Shown here one piece after another: positions 44,801-58,587 of a DNA stretch of 64,000 nt (its first letter is position 1; each line of letters begins with the position of its first letter). The DNA comes from Eutreptiella sp. 'Long Island Sound 2002' (Eukaryota > Euglenozoa > Euglenophyceae > Eutreptiales > Eutreptiaceae), in NCBI GenBank assembly GCA_964036045.1, contig OZ038384.1, forward strand, positions 62,965,355 to 63,029,354, given 5' to 3'. The notes under the pieces were generated by a model. It made no database searches. It saw nothing but the letters and a program-made list of their open reading frames with translations, and was not told where the DNA came from. The translations under genes and the position numbers were made by a program.

Positions 44801-47800
44801 ATGACAACGGAGGACAAAGAACACAAAGGCAAAAAGAACCATGCAGAAGCGGAGAAGAGGAAAACCATGAAAAAACGGGCTCAACGGCGCAAGCGCCGGC
44901 CGCTAGGCTCCGTTTTTGTGGGCCAAGCCCCACGAAAACAGAGCCTAGCGGATTCTGCCTAATGCTTCTTGTCGCTATGGTTGCCCCATGGGCCAAAGAG
45001 CCTTGTCAGATGGGCAGCAAGTATACATGCCAAATATGGCAAAAATATGGCAAAAAACTGCCAAAAAATGCACAAAATTAGCTGTAAATCATCAAAACAT
45101 GACCAATTTCAGCCAGCGGGAGTGGTTTTCTGACGTTTGGGCACGAGGCAGTCATTTTGAGGGGCTGTAACATTGCCCAAATTCGCATACAGCAGCCACT
45201 ACAAAATTCAGCCCCAAATGTCCGGAGACTGCCCGAAAAACTGCTTAAAACGCTGCTAACTCACCAAAACGGCCATCGTGGGCTAAAAAAGGGAAAAGTC
45301 GCGTTCTTAGAATTCAATTTCGAACATTTTAAGGGGTAGCATGGTAGGACTTTGGAGGCCTCTGGATTTTACCCCGGGGGTCGCGTAACGTATGCATGGA
45401 CCTTGTTTTCGATGGGGCGTCAGGGTCCCCACACCCCGACGCCCACCAGAAAACAGCCCCCAAGGGGGGGATTGAACAAGTGGGGGAAAGTTGCACGAGG
45501 TGGGGTCGCAGGGGTGTTCAGATGAGAAAGGGGAGGACAAGGAACACAAAGGCAAAAGACCATTCAAAGGCGGAGAAGGAGAAAAGCATGAAAACACCGG
45601 AGTTACGGCGCCAGCGCCGGCCGCTAGGCTCCGTTTTTGTGGGCCAAGCCCCACAAAAACGTAGCCTAGCGGGAGCTGCCTCCTGCCTTTTGCACAATAT
45701 GGTTGCCCTATTGGCAGAAAAGGATTGCCAGATGGGCAGCAAGTTTGCATGCCAAATATGGCGAAAAAAATGGCAGAAAGCTGCCAAAAAACGCTCAAAA
45801 TTGACCCTAAATCATCGAAACGGCACCAGATTTGGCCAATGAGGTTGCTTTTCTGAAGTTTTGGCCCGAGCCGGACATTTTAAGGGGCTACAACATGATG
45901 TAACTTTGCAAGCAAAAGCCAATACGGAATTCAGCCCCAAATTTTCGGAGACTGCCTGAAAAACTGCTTAAAACGGTTCTGATTCACCAAAACGACCATC
46001 GTCGGCCAAAAATAAGAAAAGTTGCGTTCTTGGAATTCGATTGCGAGCATTTTAAGGGGCTGCATGGAAGGGGTTTGAGAAGGGCTGTCTTCCAGGGGGG
46101 GGGGGGGGTGGCGTAACGTAGTAGTTGGTCACTGCTTCTGGCGCGGGGTCAGGGGCCCCCAACACCCCGACCCCCACAGAAGCCAGCCCCCTGCGGGGGG
46201 GATTTGAACAAGCGGGGGGAAATTGCACGAGGTGGGGTCGCACGGGTGTTCAGATGAGAACGGGGAGGACAAGGAGCACAAAGGCAAAAAGACCATTCAA
46301 AGGCGGAGAAGGAGAAAACCATGAAAACACGGGAGCAACGGCGCCAGCGCCGGCCGCTAGGCTCCGTTTTTGTGGGCCAAGCCCCACAAAAACGAAGCCT
46401 AGCGGGTGCTGCTTCGTGCCTCTTGCACAATATGGTTGCACCATTGGCAAAAAAGGCTTGCCAGATGGGCAGCAAGTATACATGCAAAATATGGCGAAAA
46501 AAATGGCACAAAAAAGTCAAAAAACGCACAAAATTGACTGTTAATCATCGAAACCGCACCCGATTTGGCCAATTAGGTCGCTTTTCTGACGTTTTGGCCC
46601 GAGCCGGTCATTTTAAGGGGCTAGAACATGATGTAACTTCGCAAGCATAAGCCAATACGGAATTCAGCCCCAAATTTTCGGAGACTGCCCGAAAAACTGC
46701 TTAAAACGGTCCTAATTCACCAAAACGACCATCGTTGGCCAAAAAGAAGAAGAGTGGCGTTCTTAGAATTCGATTGCGATCATTTTAAGGGGCTGCATGG
46801 AAGGGGTTTGAAAAGGGCTGTCTTCCAGGGGGGGGGGTGGCGTAACGTAGTAGTTGGTCACTGCTTCTGGCGCGGGGTCAGGGGCCCCCAACACCCCGAC
46901 CCCCACAGAGGCCAGCCCCCTGCGGAGGGGATTTGAACAAGCTGGGGAAAGTTGCACGAGAGGGGGTCGCACGGCAAAGGTTTGCATGAAAACGGAGGAC
47001 AAAGAATACAAAGGCAAAAAGAACCATGCAGAAGCGGAGAAGAAGAAAACCATGAAAAAACGGGCTCAACGGCGCAAGCGCCGGCCGCTAGGCTCCGTTT
47101 TTGTGGGCCAAGCCCCACAAAAACGGAGCCTAGCGGATTCTGCCTAATGCTTCTTGCCCGCTATGGTTGCCCCATGGGCCAAAGAGCCTTGTCAGATGGG
47201 CAGCAAGTATACATGCCAAATATGGCAAAAATATGGCAAAAAACTGCCAAAAAATGCACAAAATTAGCCGTAAATCATCAAAACATGACCAATTTCAGCC
47301 AGCGGGAGTGTTTTTCTAACGTTTGGGCACGAGGCGGTCATTTTGAGGGGCTGTAACATTGCCCAAATTCGCATACAGCAGCCACTACAAAATTCAGCCC
47401 CAAATGTCCGGAGACTGCCCGAAAAACTGCTTAAAACGCTGCTAACTCACCAAAACGACCATCGTGGGCTAAAAAAGGGAAAAGTCGCGTTCTTAGAATT
47501 CAATTTCGAACATTTTAAGGGGTAGCATTGTAGGACTTTGGAGGCCTGTGGATTTTACCCCGGGGGTCGCGTAACGTACAGTATGGACCTTGTTTTCGAT
47601 GGGGCGTCAGGGGCCCCACACCCCGACGCCCACCAGAAAACAGCCCCCAAGGGGGGGATTGAACAAGTGGGGGAAAGTTGCACGAGGTGGGGTCGCACGG
47701 GTGCTCAGATGACAACGGGGAGGACAAGGAGCACAAAGGCAAAAAGACCATTCAAAGGCGGAGAAGGAGAAAACCATGAAAACACGGGAGCAACGGCGCC

Positions 47801-50477
47801 AGCGCCGGCCGCTAGGCTCCGTTTTTGTGGGCCAAGCCCCACAAAAACGAAGCCTAGCAAGTGCTGCTTCGTGCGTATTGCACAATATGGTTGCACCATT
47901 GGCAAAAAAGGCTTGCCAGATGGGCAGCAAGTATACATGCCAAATATGGCGAAAAAAATGGCAAAAAACTGCCAAAAAACGCACAAAATTGACCGTTAAT
48001 CATCGAAACGGCACCCGATTTGGCCAATTAGGTTGCTTTTCTGACGTTTTGGCCCGAGCCTGTCATTTTAAGGGGCTACAACATGATGTAACTTTGCAAC
48101 CATAAGCCAATACGGAATTCAGCCCCAAATTTTCGGAGACTGCCCAAAAAACTGCTTAAAACGGTCCTAATTCACCAAAACGAACATCGTCGGCCGAAAA
48201 GAAGAAGAGTGGCGTTCTTAGAATTCGATTGCGATCATTTTAAGGGGCTGCATGGAAGGGGTTTGAAAAGGGCTGTCTTCCAGGGGGGGGGGTGGCGTAA
48301 CGTAGTAGTTGGTCACTGCTTCTGGCGCGGGGTCAGGGGCCCCCAACACCCCGACCCCCACAGAAGCCAGCCCCCTGCGGGGGGGATTTGAAAAGCTGGA
48401 GAAAGTTGCACGAGAGGGGGTCGTACGGCAACGGTTTGCATGACAACGGAGGACAAAGAACACAAAGGCAAAAAGAACCATGCAGAAGCGGAGAAGAAGA
48501 AAACCATGAAAAAACGGGCTCAACGGCGCAAGCGCCGGCCGCTAGGCTCCGTTTTTGTGGGCCAAGCCCCACGAAAACGTAGCCTAGCGGATTCTGCCTA
48601 ATGCTTCTTGCCCGCTATGGTTGCCCCATGGGCCAAAGAGCCTTGTCAGATGGGCAGCAAGTATACATGCCAAATATGGCAAAAATATGGCAAAAAACTG
48701 CCAAAAAATGCACAAAATTAGTAGTAAATCATCAAAACATGACCAATTTCAGCCAACGGGAGTGTTTTTCTGACGTTTGGGCACGAGGCGGTCATTTTGA
48801 GGGGCTGTAACATGGCCCAAATTTGCATACAGTAGCCACTACAAAATTCAGCCCCAAATGTCCGGAGACTGCCCGAAAAACTGCTTAAAACGTTGCTAAC
48901 TCACCAAAACGGCCATCGTGGGCTAAAAAAGGGAAAAGTCGCGTTCTTAGAATTCAATTTCGAACATTTTAAGGGGTAGCATGGTAGGACTTTGGAGGCC
49001 TCTGGATTTTACCCCGGGGGTCGCGTAACGTATGCATGGACCTTGTTTTCGATGGGGCGTCAGGGGCCCCACACCCCGACGCCCACCAGAAAACAGCCCC
49101 CAAGGGGGGGATTGAACAAGCGGGGGAAAGTTGCACGAGGTGGGGTCGCACGGGTTCTGAAATGAGAACGGGGAGGACAAGGAGCACAAAGGCAAAAAGA
49201 CCATTCAAAGGCGGAGAAGGAGAAAACCATGAAAACACGGGAGCAACGGCACCAGCGCCGGCCGCTAGGCTCCGCTTTTGTGGGCCAAGCCCCACAAAAA
49301 CGGAGCCTAGCGGGTGCTGCCTTCTGCCTCTTGCATAATATGGTTGCCCCGTCCGCGGAAAAGGCTTGCCAGATGGGCAGCAAGTATACATGCCAAATAT
49401 GGCGAAAAATATGGCAAAAAACTGCCAAAAAATGCTCAAAATTGACCGTAAATCATCCAAACGGCACCAGATTTGGCCAATGAGGTTGCTTTTTTGACGT
49501 TTTGGCCCGAGCCGGTCATTTTAAGGGGCTACAACATGCTCCAACTTCGCAAGCAAGAGCCAATACGGAATTCAGCCCCAATTTCCGGAGACTGCCCCAA
49601 AAACTACTTAAAACCGTCCTAATTCACCAAAACGAACATCATCGGCCAAAGAGAAGAAAAGTCGCGTTCTTAGAATTCGACTGCGATCATTTTAAGGGGC
49701 TGCATTGCGGGGTTTTGAGAAGGGCTGTCTTCCAGGGGGGGGGGGTCGCGTAACGTAGTAGTTGGTCACTGCTTCTGGCGCGGGGTCAGGGGCCCCCAAC
49801 ACCCCGACCCCCACAGAAGCCAGCCCCCTGCGGGGGGGAATTGAACAAGCGGGGGAAAGATGCACGAGGTGGGGTCGCACGGATGCTCAGATGAGAACGG
49901 GGAGGACCAGGAGCACAAAGGCAAAAAGACCATTCAAAGGCGGAGAAGGAGAAAACCATGAAAACACGGGAGCAACGGCGCCAGCGCCGGCCGCTAGGCT
50001 CCGTTTTTGTGGGCCAAGCCCCACAAAAACGTAGCCTAGCGGATGCTGCTTCGTGCCTCTTGCACAATATGGTTGCACCATTGGCAAAAAAGGCTTGCCA
50101 GAGGGGCAGCAAGTATACATGCCAAATATGGCGAAAAAAATGGCAGAAAACTGCCAAAAAACGCGTAAAATTGACCGTAAATCAACAAAACCGCACCAGA
50201 TGTGGCCAATGAGGTTGCTTTTCTGACGTTTTGGCCCGAGCCGGTCATTTTAAGGGGCTACAACATGATGTAACTTCGCAACCAGGAGCCAATACGGAAT
50301 TGAGCCATAAATTTTCGGAGACTGCCCGAAAAACTGCTTAAAACAGTCCTAATTCACCAAAACGACCATCGTCCGCCAAAAAGTGGAAAAGTCGCGTTCT
50401 TAGAATTCGGTTGCGATCATTTTAAGGGGCTGCATTGCAGGGTTTTGAGAAGGGCTGTCTTCCAGGGGGGGGGGGTC

Positions 50478-50554
50478 GCGTAACGTAGTAGTTTTTTTTT
50501 TTGCACTGAACGGCGCCTTTTGTGGCTGGCCAGGCCTAGCGTAACGTAGTAGTT
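50478..50554 (-). mobile_element. tiny poly(A)-tailed retroposed insert with 16-bp target duplication
   Basis: The 16-bp word GCGTAACGTAGTAGTT occurs at 50478-50493 and again at 50539-50554. Between them lie 45 bp absent from all other units. Read on the minus strand the insert ends in a run of about nine A residues. A direct duplication of the target plus a terminal A run is the signature of LINE-type retroposition of an RNA. The unit spacing here is 791 bp instead of about 730, which equals the 61 added bases. Confidence 0.85.
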
Positions 50555-53500
50555 GGTCACTGCTTCTGGCGCGGGGTCAGGGGCCCCTCACACCCCGACC
50601 CCCACAGAAGCCAGCCCCCTGCGGGGGGGATTTGAACAAGCGGGGGGAAATTGCACGAGGTGGGTTCGCACGGTTGCTCAGATGAGAACGGGGAGGACAA
50701 GGAGCACAAAGGCAAAAAGACCATTCAAAGGCGGAGAAGGAGAAAACCATGAAAACACGGGAGCAACGGCGCCAGCGCCGGCCGCTAGGCTCCGTTTTTG
50801 TGGGCCAAGCCCCACAAAAACGAAGCCTAGCGGGTGCTGCTTCGTGCCTCTTGCACAACATGGTTGCACCATTGGCAAAAAGGCTTGCCAGATGGGCAGC
50901 AAGTATACATGCCAAATATGGCGAAAAAAATGGCACAAAACTGCCAAAAAACGCACAAAATTGATCGTAAATCATCGAAACGGCACTCGATTTGGCCAGT
51001 TAGGTTGCTTTTCTGACGTTTTGGCCCGAGCCGGTCATTTTAAGGGGCTACAACGCAATGTAACTTCGCAAGCAAAAGCCAATACGGAATTCAGCCCCAA
51101 ATTTTCGGAGACTGCCCGAAAAACTGCTTAAAACGGTCCTAATTCACCAAAACGACCATCGTCGGCCAAAAAGAAGAAAAGTCGCGTTCTTAGAATTCCA
51201 TTGCGATCATTTTAAGGGGCTGCATTGCAGGGTTTTGAAAAGGGCTGTCTTCCAGGGGGGGGGGGTGGCGTAACGTGGTAGTTGGTCACTGCTTCTGGCG
51301 CGGGGTCAGGGGCCCCCAACACCCCGACCCCCACAGAAGCCAGCCCCCTGCGGGGGGGATTTGAACAAGCGGGGGGAAATTGCACGAGGTGGGGTCGCAC
51401 GGGTGCTCAGATGAGAACGGGGAGGACAAGGAGCACAGAGGCAAAAAGACCATTCAAAGGCGGAGAAGGAGAAAACCATGAAAACACGGGAGCAACGGCG
51501 CCAGCGCCGGCCGCTAGGCTCCGTTTTTGTGGGCCAAGCCCCACAAAAACGAAGCCTAGCGGGTGCTGCTTCGTGCCTCTTGCACAATATGGTTGCACCA
51601 TTGGCAAAAAAGGCTTGCTAGATGGGCAGCAAGTATACATGCCAAATATGGCGGGAAAAATGGCAGAAAACTGCCAAAAAACGCACAAAATTGACGGTAA
51701 ATCATCAAAAAGGCACCTGATTTGGCCAATGAGGTTGCTTTTCTGACGTTTTGGCCCGAGCCGGTCATTTTAAGGGGCTACAACACGATGTAACTTCGCA
51801 AGCAAAAGCCAATACGGAATTCAGCCCCAAATTTTCGGAGACTGCCCGAAAAACTGCTTAAAACGGTCCTAATTCACCAAAACGAACATCATCGGCCAAA
51901 GAGAAGAAAAGTCGCGTTCTTAGAATTCCATTGCGATCATTTTAAGGGGCTGCATTGCGGGGTTTTGAGAAGGGCTGTCTTCCAGGGGGGGGGGGTGGCG
52001 TAACGTAGTAGTTGGTCACTGCTTCTGGCGCGGGGTCAGGGGCCCCCAACACCCCGACCCCCACAGAAGCCAGCCCCCTGCGGGGGGGATTTGAACAAGT
52101 GGCGGAAAGTTGCACGAGGTGGGGTCGCACGGGTGTTCAGATGAGAAAGGGGAGGACAAGGAACACAAAGGCAAAAGCCCATTCAAAGGCGGAGAAGGAG
52201 AAAAGCATGAAAACACCGGAGCAACGGCGCCAGCGCCGGCCGCTAGGCTCCGTTTTTGTGGGCCAAGCCCCACAAAAACGTAGCCTAGCGGGAGCTGCCT
52301 CCTGCCTTTTGCACAATATGGTTGCCCTATTGGCAGAAAAGGATTGCCAGATGGGCAGCAAGTATACATGCCAAATATGGCGAAAAAAATGGCAGAAAAC
52401 TGCCAAAAAACGCTCAAAATTGACCCTAAATCATCGAAACGGCACCAGATTTGGCCAATGAGGTTGCTTTTCTGACGTTTTGGCCCGAGCCGGTCATTTT
52501 AAGGGGCTACAACATGATGTAACTTTGCAAGCAAAAGCCAATACGGAATTCAGCCCCAAATTTTCGGAGACTGCCTGAAAAACTGCTTAAAACGGTCCTG
52601 ATTCACCAAAACGACCATCGTCGGCCAAAAATAAGAAAAGTTGCGTTCTTGGAATTCGATTGCGAGCATTTTAAGGGGCTGCATGGAAGGGGTTTGAGAA
52701 GGGCTGTCTTCCAGGGGGGGGGGGGGGGGGTGGCGTAACGTAGTAGTTGGTCACTGCTCTTGGCGCGGGGTCAGGGGCCCCCAACACCCCGACCCCCACA
52801 GAAGCCAGCCCCCTGCGGGGGGGATTTGAACAAGCGGGGGGAAATTGCACGAGGTAGGGTCGCACGGGTGCTCAGATGAGAACGGGGAGGACAAGGAGCA
52901 CAAAGGCAAAAAGACCATTCAAAGGCGGAGAAGGAGAAAACCATGAAAACACGGGAGCAACGGCGCCAGCGCCGGCCGCTAGGCTCCGTTTTTGTGGGCC
53001 ACGCCCCACAAAAACGAAGCCTAGCGGGTGCTGCTTCGTGCCTCTTGCACAATATGGTTGCACCATTGGCAAAAAAGGCTTGCCAGATGGGCAGCAAGTA
53101 TACATGCAAAATATGGCGAAAAAAATGGCACAAAAAAGTCAAAAAACGCACAAAATTGACCGTTAATCATCGAAACCGCACCCGATTTGGCCAATTAGGT
53201 CGCTTTTCTGACGTTTTGGCCCGAGCCGGTCATTTTAAGGGGCTACAACATGATGTAACTTCGCAAGCATAAGCCAATACGGAATTCAGCCCCAAATTTT
53301 CGGAGACTGCCCGAAAAGCTGCTCAAAACGGTCCTAATTCACCAAAACGACCATCGTCGGCCAAAATAAAGAGAAGTCACGGTCTTAGAATTCGATTGCG
53401 ATCATTTTAAGGGGCTGCATTGCAGGGGTTTGAGAAAGGCTGTCTTCCAGGGGGGGGGGGTGGCGTAACGTAGTAGTTGGTCACTGCTTCTGGCGCGGGG

Positions 53501-54283
53501 TCAGGGGCCCCCAACACCCCGACCCCCACAGAAGCCAGCCCCTTGCGGGGGGGATTTGAACAAGCGGGGGGAAATTGCACGAGATGGGGTCGCACGGGTG
53601 CTCAGATGAGAACGGGGAGGACAAGGAGCACAAAGGCAAAAAGACCATTCAAAGGCGGAGAAGGAGAAAACCATGAAAATACGGGAGCAACGGCGCCAGC
53701 GCCGGCCGCTAGGCTCCGTTTTTGTGGGCCCAAGCCCCACAAAAACGTAGCCTAGCGGGAGCTGCCTCCTGCCTTTTGCACAATATGGTTGCCCTATTGG
53801 CAGAAAAGGGTTGCCAGATGGGCAGCAAGTATACATGCCAAATATGGCAAAAAACTGCCAAAAAACGCACAAAATTGACCGTAAATCGTCAAAACGGCAC
53901 CAGATTGGGCCAATGAGGTTGCTTTTCTGACATTTTGGCCCGAGCTGGTCATTTTAAGGGGCTACAACATGATGTAACTTTGCAAGCAAGAGCCAATTGG
54001 GAATTCAGCCCCATATTTCCGGAGACTGCCCGAAAAACTGCTTCAAACAGTCCTAATTCACCAAAACGACCATCGTCGGCCAAAAAGAAGAACAGTCGCG
54101 TTCTTAGAATTTGATTGCGATCATTTTAAGGGGCTGCATTGCAGGGTTTTGAGAAGGGCTGTCTTCCAGGGGGGGGGGGTCGCGTAACGTAGTAGTTGGT
54201 CACTGCTTCTGGCGCGGGGTCAGGGGCCCCCAACACCCCGACCCCCACGGAAGCCAGCCCCCTGCGGGGGGGAATTGAACAAG

Positions 54284-54997
54284 AGCGGATCACGGAGAAT
54301 TACGGCACGCTCCTCTTTGGGGTATGCATACCATACGGTACTTCTGCCACCATTGTGCCGCAATGTACAATCCATACAGATGGGTTTGTAAGCACAAAAA
54401 ACCCTAGGAAAACCAGCTTCACGCCTGCTAGTCTCGGTTTTTGTGGGGCAAGCCCCACAGAAACCGAGCCTAGCCACTGCTCCTTCTTGCAAACTATGCA
54501 TCGAGGGGCACCAATACCATCAAACGGGTTGAACCTGCGCTTTTAGTAACAATTTGCCCCGTTTTGATATCAAACTGCCCCAAAAACGCTCAAAACTGCT
54601 GCAAAAGCACAAAACGGTACCAAATTTGGCAAACAAAGTTGATGTCCCGACGTTTTGGCATGAGCTGATCATTTTAAGGGGTAACAACATGCGTCAAATT
54701 CGCACATGGCAGCCAGTACAAAATTTAGCCCCTATTCGGCGGAAACTGGTTAAAAAACTGCTTAAAACGTTGCCATTTCACCAAAACGACTACCAATGGC
54801 CCAAAAATCAAAAAGTTGCGTAGTTGTATTTTTGCTGCGATCATTTTGAGGGGCATATGTCACACATTTTGAGAACATCGAAAAAAAAAGGTACGCGATC
54901 TGCCATCAACACACTATCAGTCGTGAATTGCGCTTCGGCGGGTACCCTTCCCGCCGAAGCCGAATCACTACGGCCCCTGCAGGGGAGATGGTTCAAG
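54284..54997 (+). repeat. first family C unit
   Basis: The body starting AGCGGATCACGGAG follows a family A terminal module. Its central hairpin lies at 54433-54468. It ends with the palindrome near 54930-54960 and the variant junction GGTTCAAG. It is clearly homologous to the A and B units but the most diverged. Confidence 0.8.
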
Positions 54998-57900
54998 CTG
55001 GGGAAAGTTGCACGAGAGGGGGTCGCACGGCAACGGTTTGCATGACAACGGAGGACAAAGAACACAAAGGCTAAAAGAACCAATGATAAGCGGAGAAGAA
55101 GAAAACCATGAAAAAACGGGCTCAACGGCGCAAGCGCCGGCCGCTAGGCTCCGGTTTTGTGGGCCAAGCCCCACAAAAACGGAGCCTAGCGGATTCTGCC
55201 TAATGCTTCTTGCCCGCTATGGTTGCCCCATGGGCCAAAAACCCTTGTCAGATGGGCAGCAACTATACATGCCAAATATGGCAAAAATATGGCAAAAAAC
55301 TGCCAAAAAATGCACAAAATTAGTAGTAAATCATCAAAACATGACCAATTTCAGCCAACGGGAGTGTTTTTCTGACGTTTGGGCACGAGGCAGTCATTTT
55401 GAGGGGCTGTAACATTGCCCAAATTCGCATACAGCAGCCACTACAAAATTCAGCCCCAAATGTCCGGAGACTGCCCGAAAAACCGCTTAAAACGCTGCTA
55501 ACTCACCAAAACGACCATCGTCGGCAAAAAAAGGGAAAAGTCGCGTTCTTAGAATTCAATTTCGAACATTTTAAGGGGTAGCATGGTAGGACTTTGGAGG
55601 CCTCTGGATTTTACCCCGGGGGTCGCGTAACGTACGGTATGGACCTTGTTTTCGATGGGGCGTCAGGGGCCCCACACCCCGACGCCCACCAAAAAACAGC
55701 CCCCAAGGGGAGGGATTGAACAAGTGGGGGAAAGTTGCACGAGGTGGGGTCGCACGGGTGTTCAGATGAGAAAGGGGAGGACAAGGAGCATAAAGGCAAA
55801 AGACCATTCAAAGGCGGAGAAGGAGAAAACCATGAAAACACGGGAGCAACGGCGCCAGCGCCGGCCGCTAGGCTCCGTTTTTGTGGGCCAAGCCCTACAA
55901 AAACGGAGCCTAGCGGATTCTGCCTAATGCTTCTTGCCCGCTATGGTTGCCCCATGGGCCAAAAAGCCTTGTCAGATGGGTAGCAAGTATACATGCCAAA
56001 TATGGCAAAAATATGGCAAAAAACTGCCAAAAAATGCTCAAAATTAGTAGTAAATCATCAAAACATGACCAATTTCAGCCAACGGGAGTGTTTTTCTGAC
56101 GTTTGGGCACGAGGCAGTCATTTTGAGGGGCTGTAACATGGCCCAAATTCGCATACAGCAGCCACTACAAAATTCAGCCCCAAATGTCCGGAGACTGCCC
56201 GAAAAAACGTTTAAAACGCTGCTAACTCACCAAAACGACCATCGTCGGCGAAAAAAGGGAAAAGTCGCGTTCTTAGAATTCAATTTCGAACATTTTAAGG
56301 CGTAGCATGGTAGGACTTTGGAGGCCTCTGGATTTTACCCCGGGGGTCGCGTAACGTACGGTATGGACCTTGTTTTCGATGGGGCGTCAGGGGCCCCACA
56401 CCCCGACGCCCACCAAGAAACAGCCCCCAAGGGGAGGGATTGAACAAGTGGGGCAAAGTTGCACGAGGTGGGGTCGCACGGGTGTTCAGATGAGAAAGGG
56501 GAGGACAAGGAGCATAAAGGCAAAAGACCATTCAAAGGCGGAGAAGGAGAAAACCATGAAAACACGGGAGCAACGGCGCCAGCGCCGGCCGCTAGGCTCC
56601 GTTTTTGTGGGCCAAGCCCTACAAAAACGGAGCCTAGCGGATTCTGCCTAATGCTTCTTGCCCGCTATGGTTGCCCCATGGGCCAAAAAGCCTTGTCAGA
56701 TGGGTAGCAAGTATACATGCCAAATATGGCAAAAATATGGCAAAAAACTGCCAAAAAATGCTCAAAATTAGTAGTAAATCATCAAAACATGACCAATTGC
56801 AGCCAACGGGAGTGTTTTTCTGACGTTTGGGCACGAGGCAGTCATTTTGAGGGGCTGTAACATGGCCCAAATTTGCATACAGCAGCCACTACAAAATTCA
56901 GCCCCAAATGTCCGGAGACTGCCCGAAAAACCGCTTAAAACGCTGCTAACTCACCAAAACGACCATCGTCGGCGAAAAAAGGGAAAAGTCGCGTTCTTAG
57001 AATTCAATTTCGAACATTTTAAGGGGTAGCATGGTAGGACTTTGGAGGCCTCTGGATTTTACCCCGGGGGTCGCGTAACGTACGGTATGGACCTTGTTTT
57101 CGATGGGGCGTCAGGGGCCCCACACCCCGACGCCCACCAGAAAACAGCCCCCAGGGGGGGGGATTGAACAAGCTGGGGAAAGTTGCACGAGAGGGGGTCG
57201 CACGGCAACGGTTTGCATGACAACGGAGGACAAAGAAAACAAAGGCAAAAAGAACCATGCAGAATCGGAGAAGAAGAAAACCATGAAAAAACGGGCTCAA
57301 CGGCGCAAGCGCTGGCCGCTAGGCTCCGTTTTTGTGGGCCAAGCCCCACAAAAACGGAGCCTAGCGGATTCTGCCTAATGCTTCTTGCCCGCTATGGTTG
57401 CCCCATGGGCCACAAAGCCTTGTCAGATGGGCAGCAAGTATACATGCCAAATATGGCACAAGTATGGCAAAAAAGTGCCAAAAAATGCACAAAATTAACT
57501 GTAAATCATCAAAACATGAACAATTTCAGCCAACGGGAGTGTTTTTCCAGACGTTCCGGCACGAGGCAGTCATTTTGAGGGGCTGTAACATGGCCCAAAT
57601 TTGCATACAGCAGCCACTACAAAATTCAGCCCCAAATGTCCGGAGACCGCCCGAAAAACTGCTTAAAACGCTGCTAACTCACCAAAACGACCATCGTGGG
57701 CTAAAAAAGGGAAAAGTCGCGTTCTTAGAATTCAATTTCGAACATTTTAAGGGGTAGCATGGTAGGACTTTGGAGGCCTCTGGATTTTACCTCGGGGGTC
57801 GCGTAACGTACGGTATGGACCTTGTTTTCGATGGGGCGTCAGGGGCCCCAAACCCCGACGCCCACCAGAAAACAGCCCCCAGGGGGGGGGGATTGAACAA

Positions 57901-58558
57901 GCGGGGGGAAATTGCACGAGGTGGGGTCGCACGGATGCTCAGATGAGAACGGGGAGGACAAGAAGCACAAAGGCAAAAAGACCATTCAAAGGCGGAGAAG
58001 GAGAAAACCATGAAAACACGGGAGCAACGGCGCCAACGCCGGCCGCTAGGCTCCGTTTTTCCGGGTCAAGCCCCACAAAAATGTAGCCTAGCGGGTGCCG
58101 CTTCGTGCCTCTTGCACAATATGGTTGCACCATTGGCAAAAAAGGCTTGCCAGATGGGCAGCAAGTATACATGCCAAATATGGCGAAAAAAATGGCACAA
58201 AACTGCCAAAAAACGCACAAAATTGACCATAAATCATCGAAACGGCACCTGATTTGGCCAATTAGGTTGCTTTTCTGACGTTTTGGCACGAGCCGATCAT
58301 TTTAAGGGGTAACAACATTGAGCAAATCCGCACATGGCACCCAGTACAAATTCAGCCCCGATTCGGCGGAGACTGGTTAAAAAACCGCTTAAAACAGTGC
58401 TATTTCACCAAAACGACTACCAATGGCCGAAAAATCGAAAAGTCACGTAGTTGTATTTTCGCTGCGATCATTTTGAGGGGCATATGTCACACATTTTGAG
58501 AAGAGCGAAAAAAAAAGTACGCGATCTGCCATCAACACACTTGTCAGTCGTGAATTGC

Positions 58559-58587
58559 GCTTCGGCGGGTACCCTCCCCGCCGAAGC
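58559..58587. repeat. family C terminal palindrome, representative copy
   Basis: A perfect 11-bp stem, GCTTCGGCGGG with CCCGCCGAAGC, surrounds a 7-base loop. It is followed 30 bp later by ATTGAACAAG. The same structure is found near 54930, 59270 and 63818. Confidence 0.9.
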
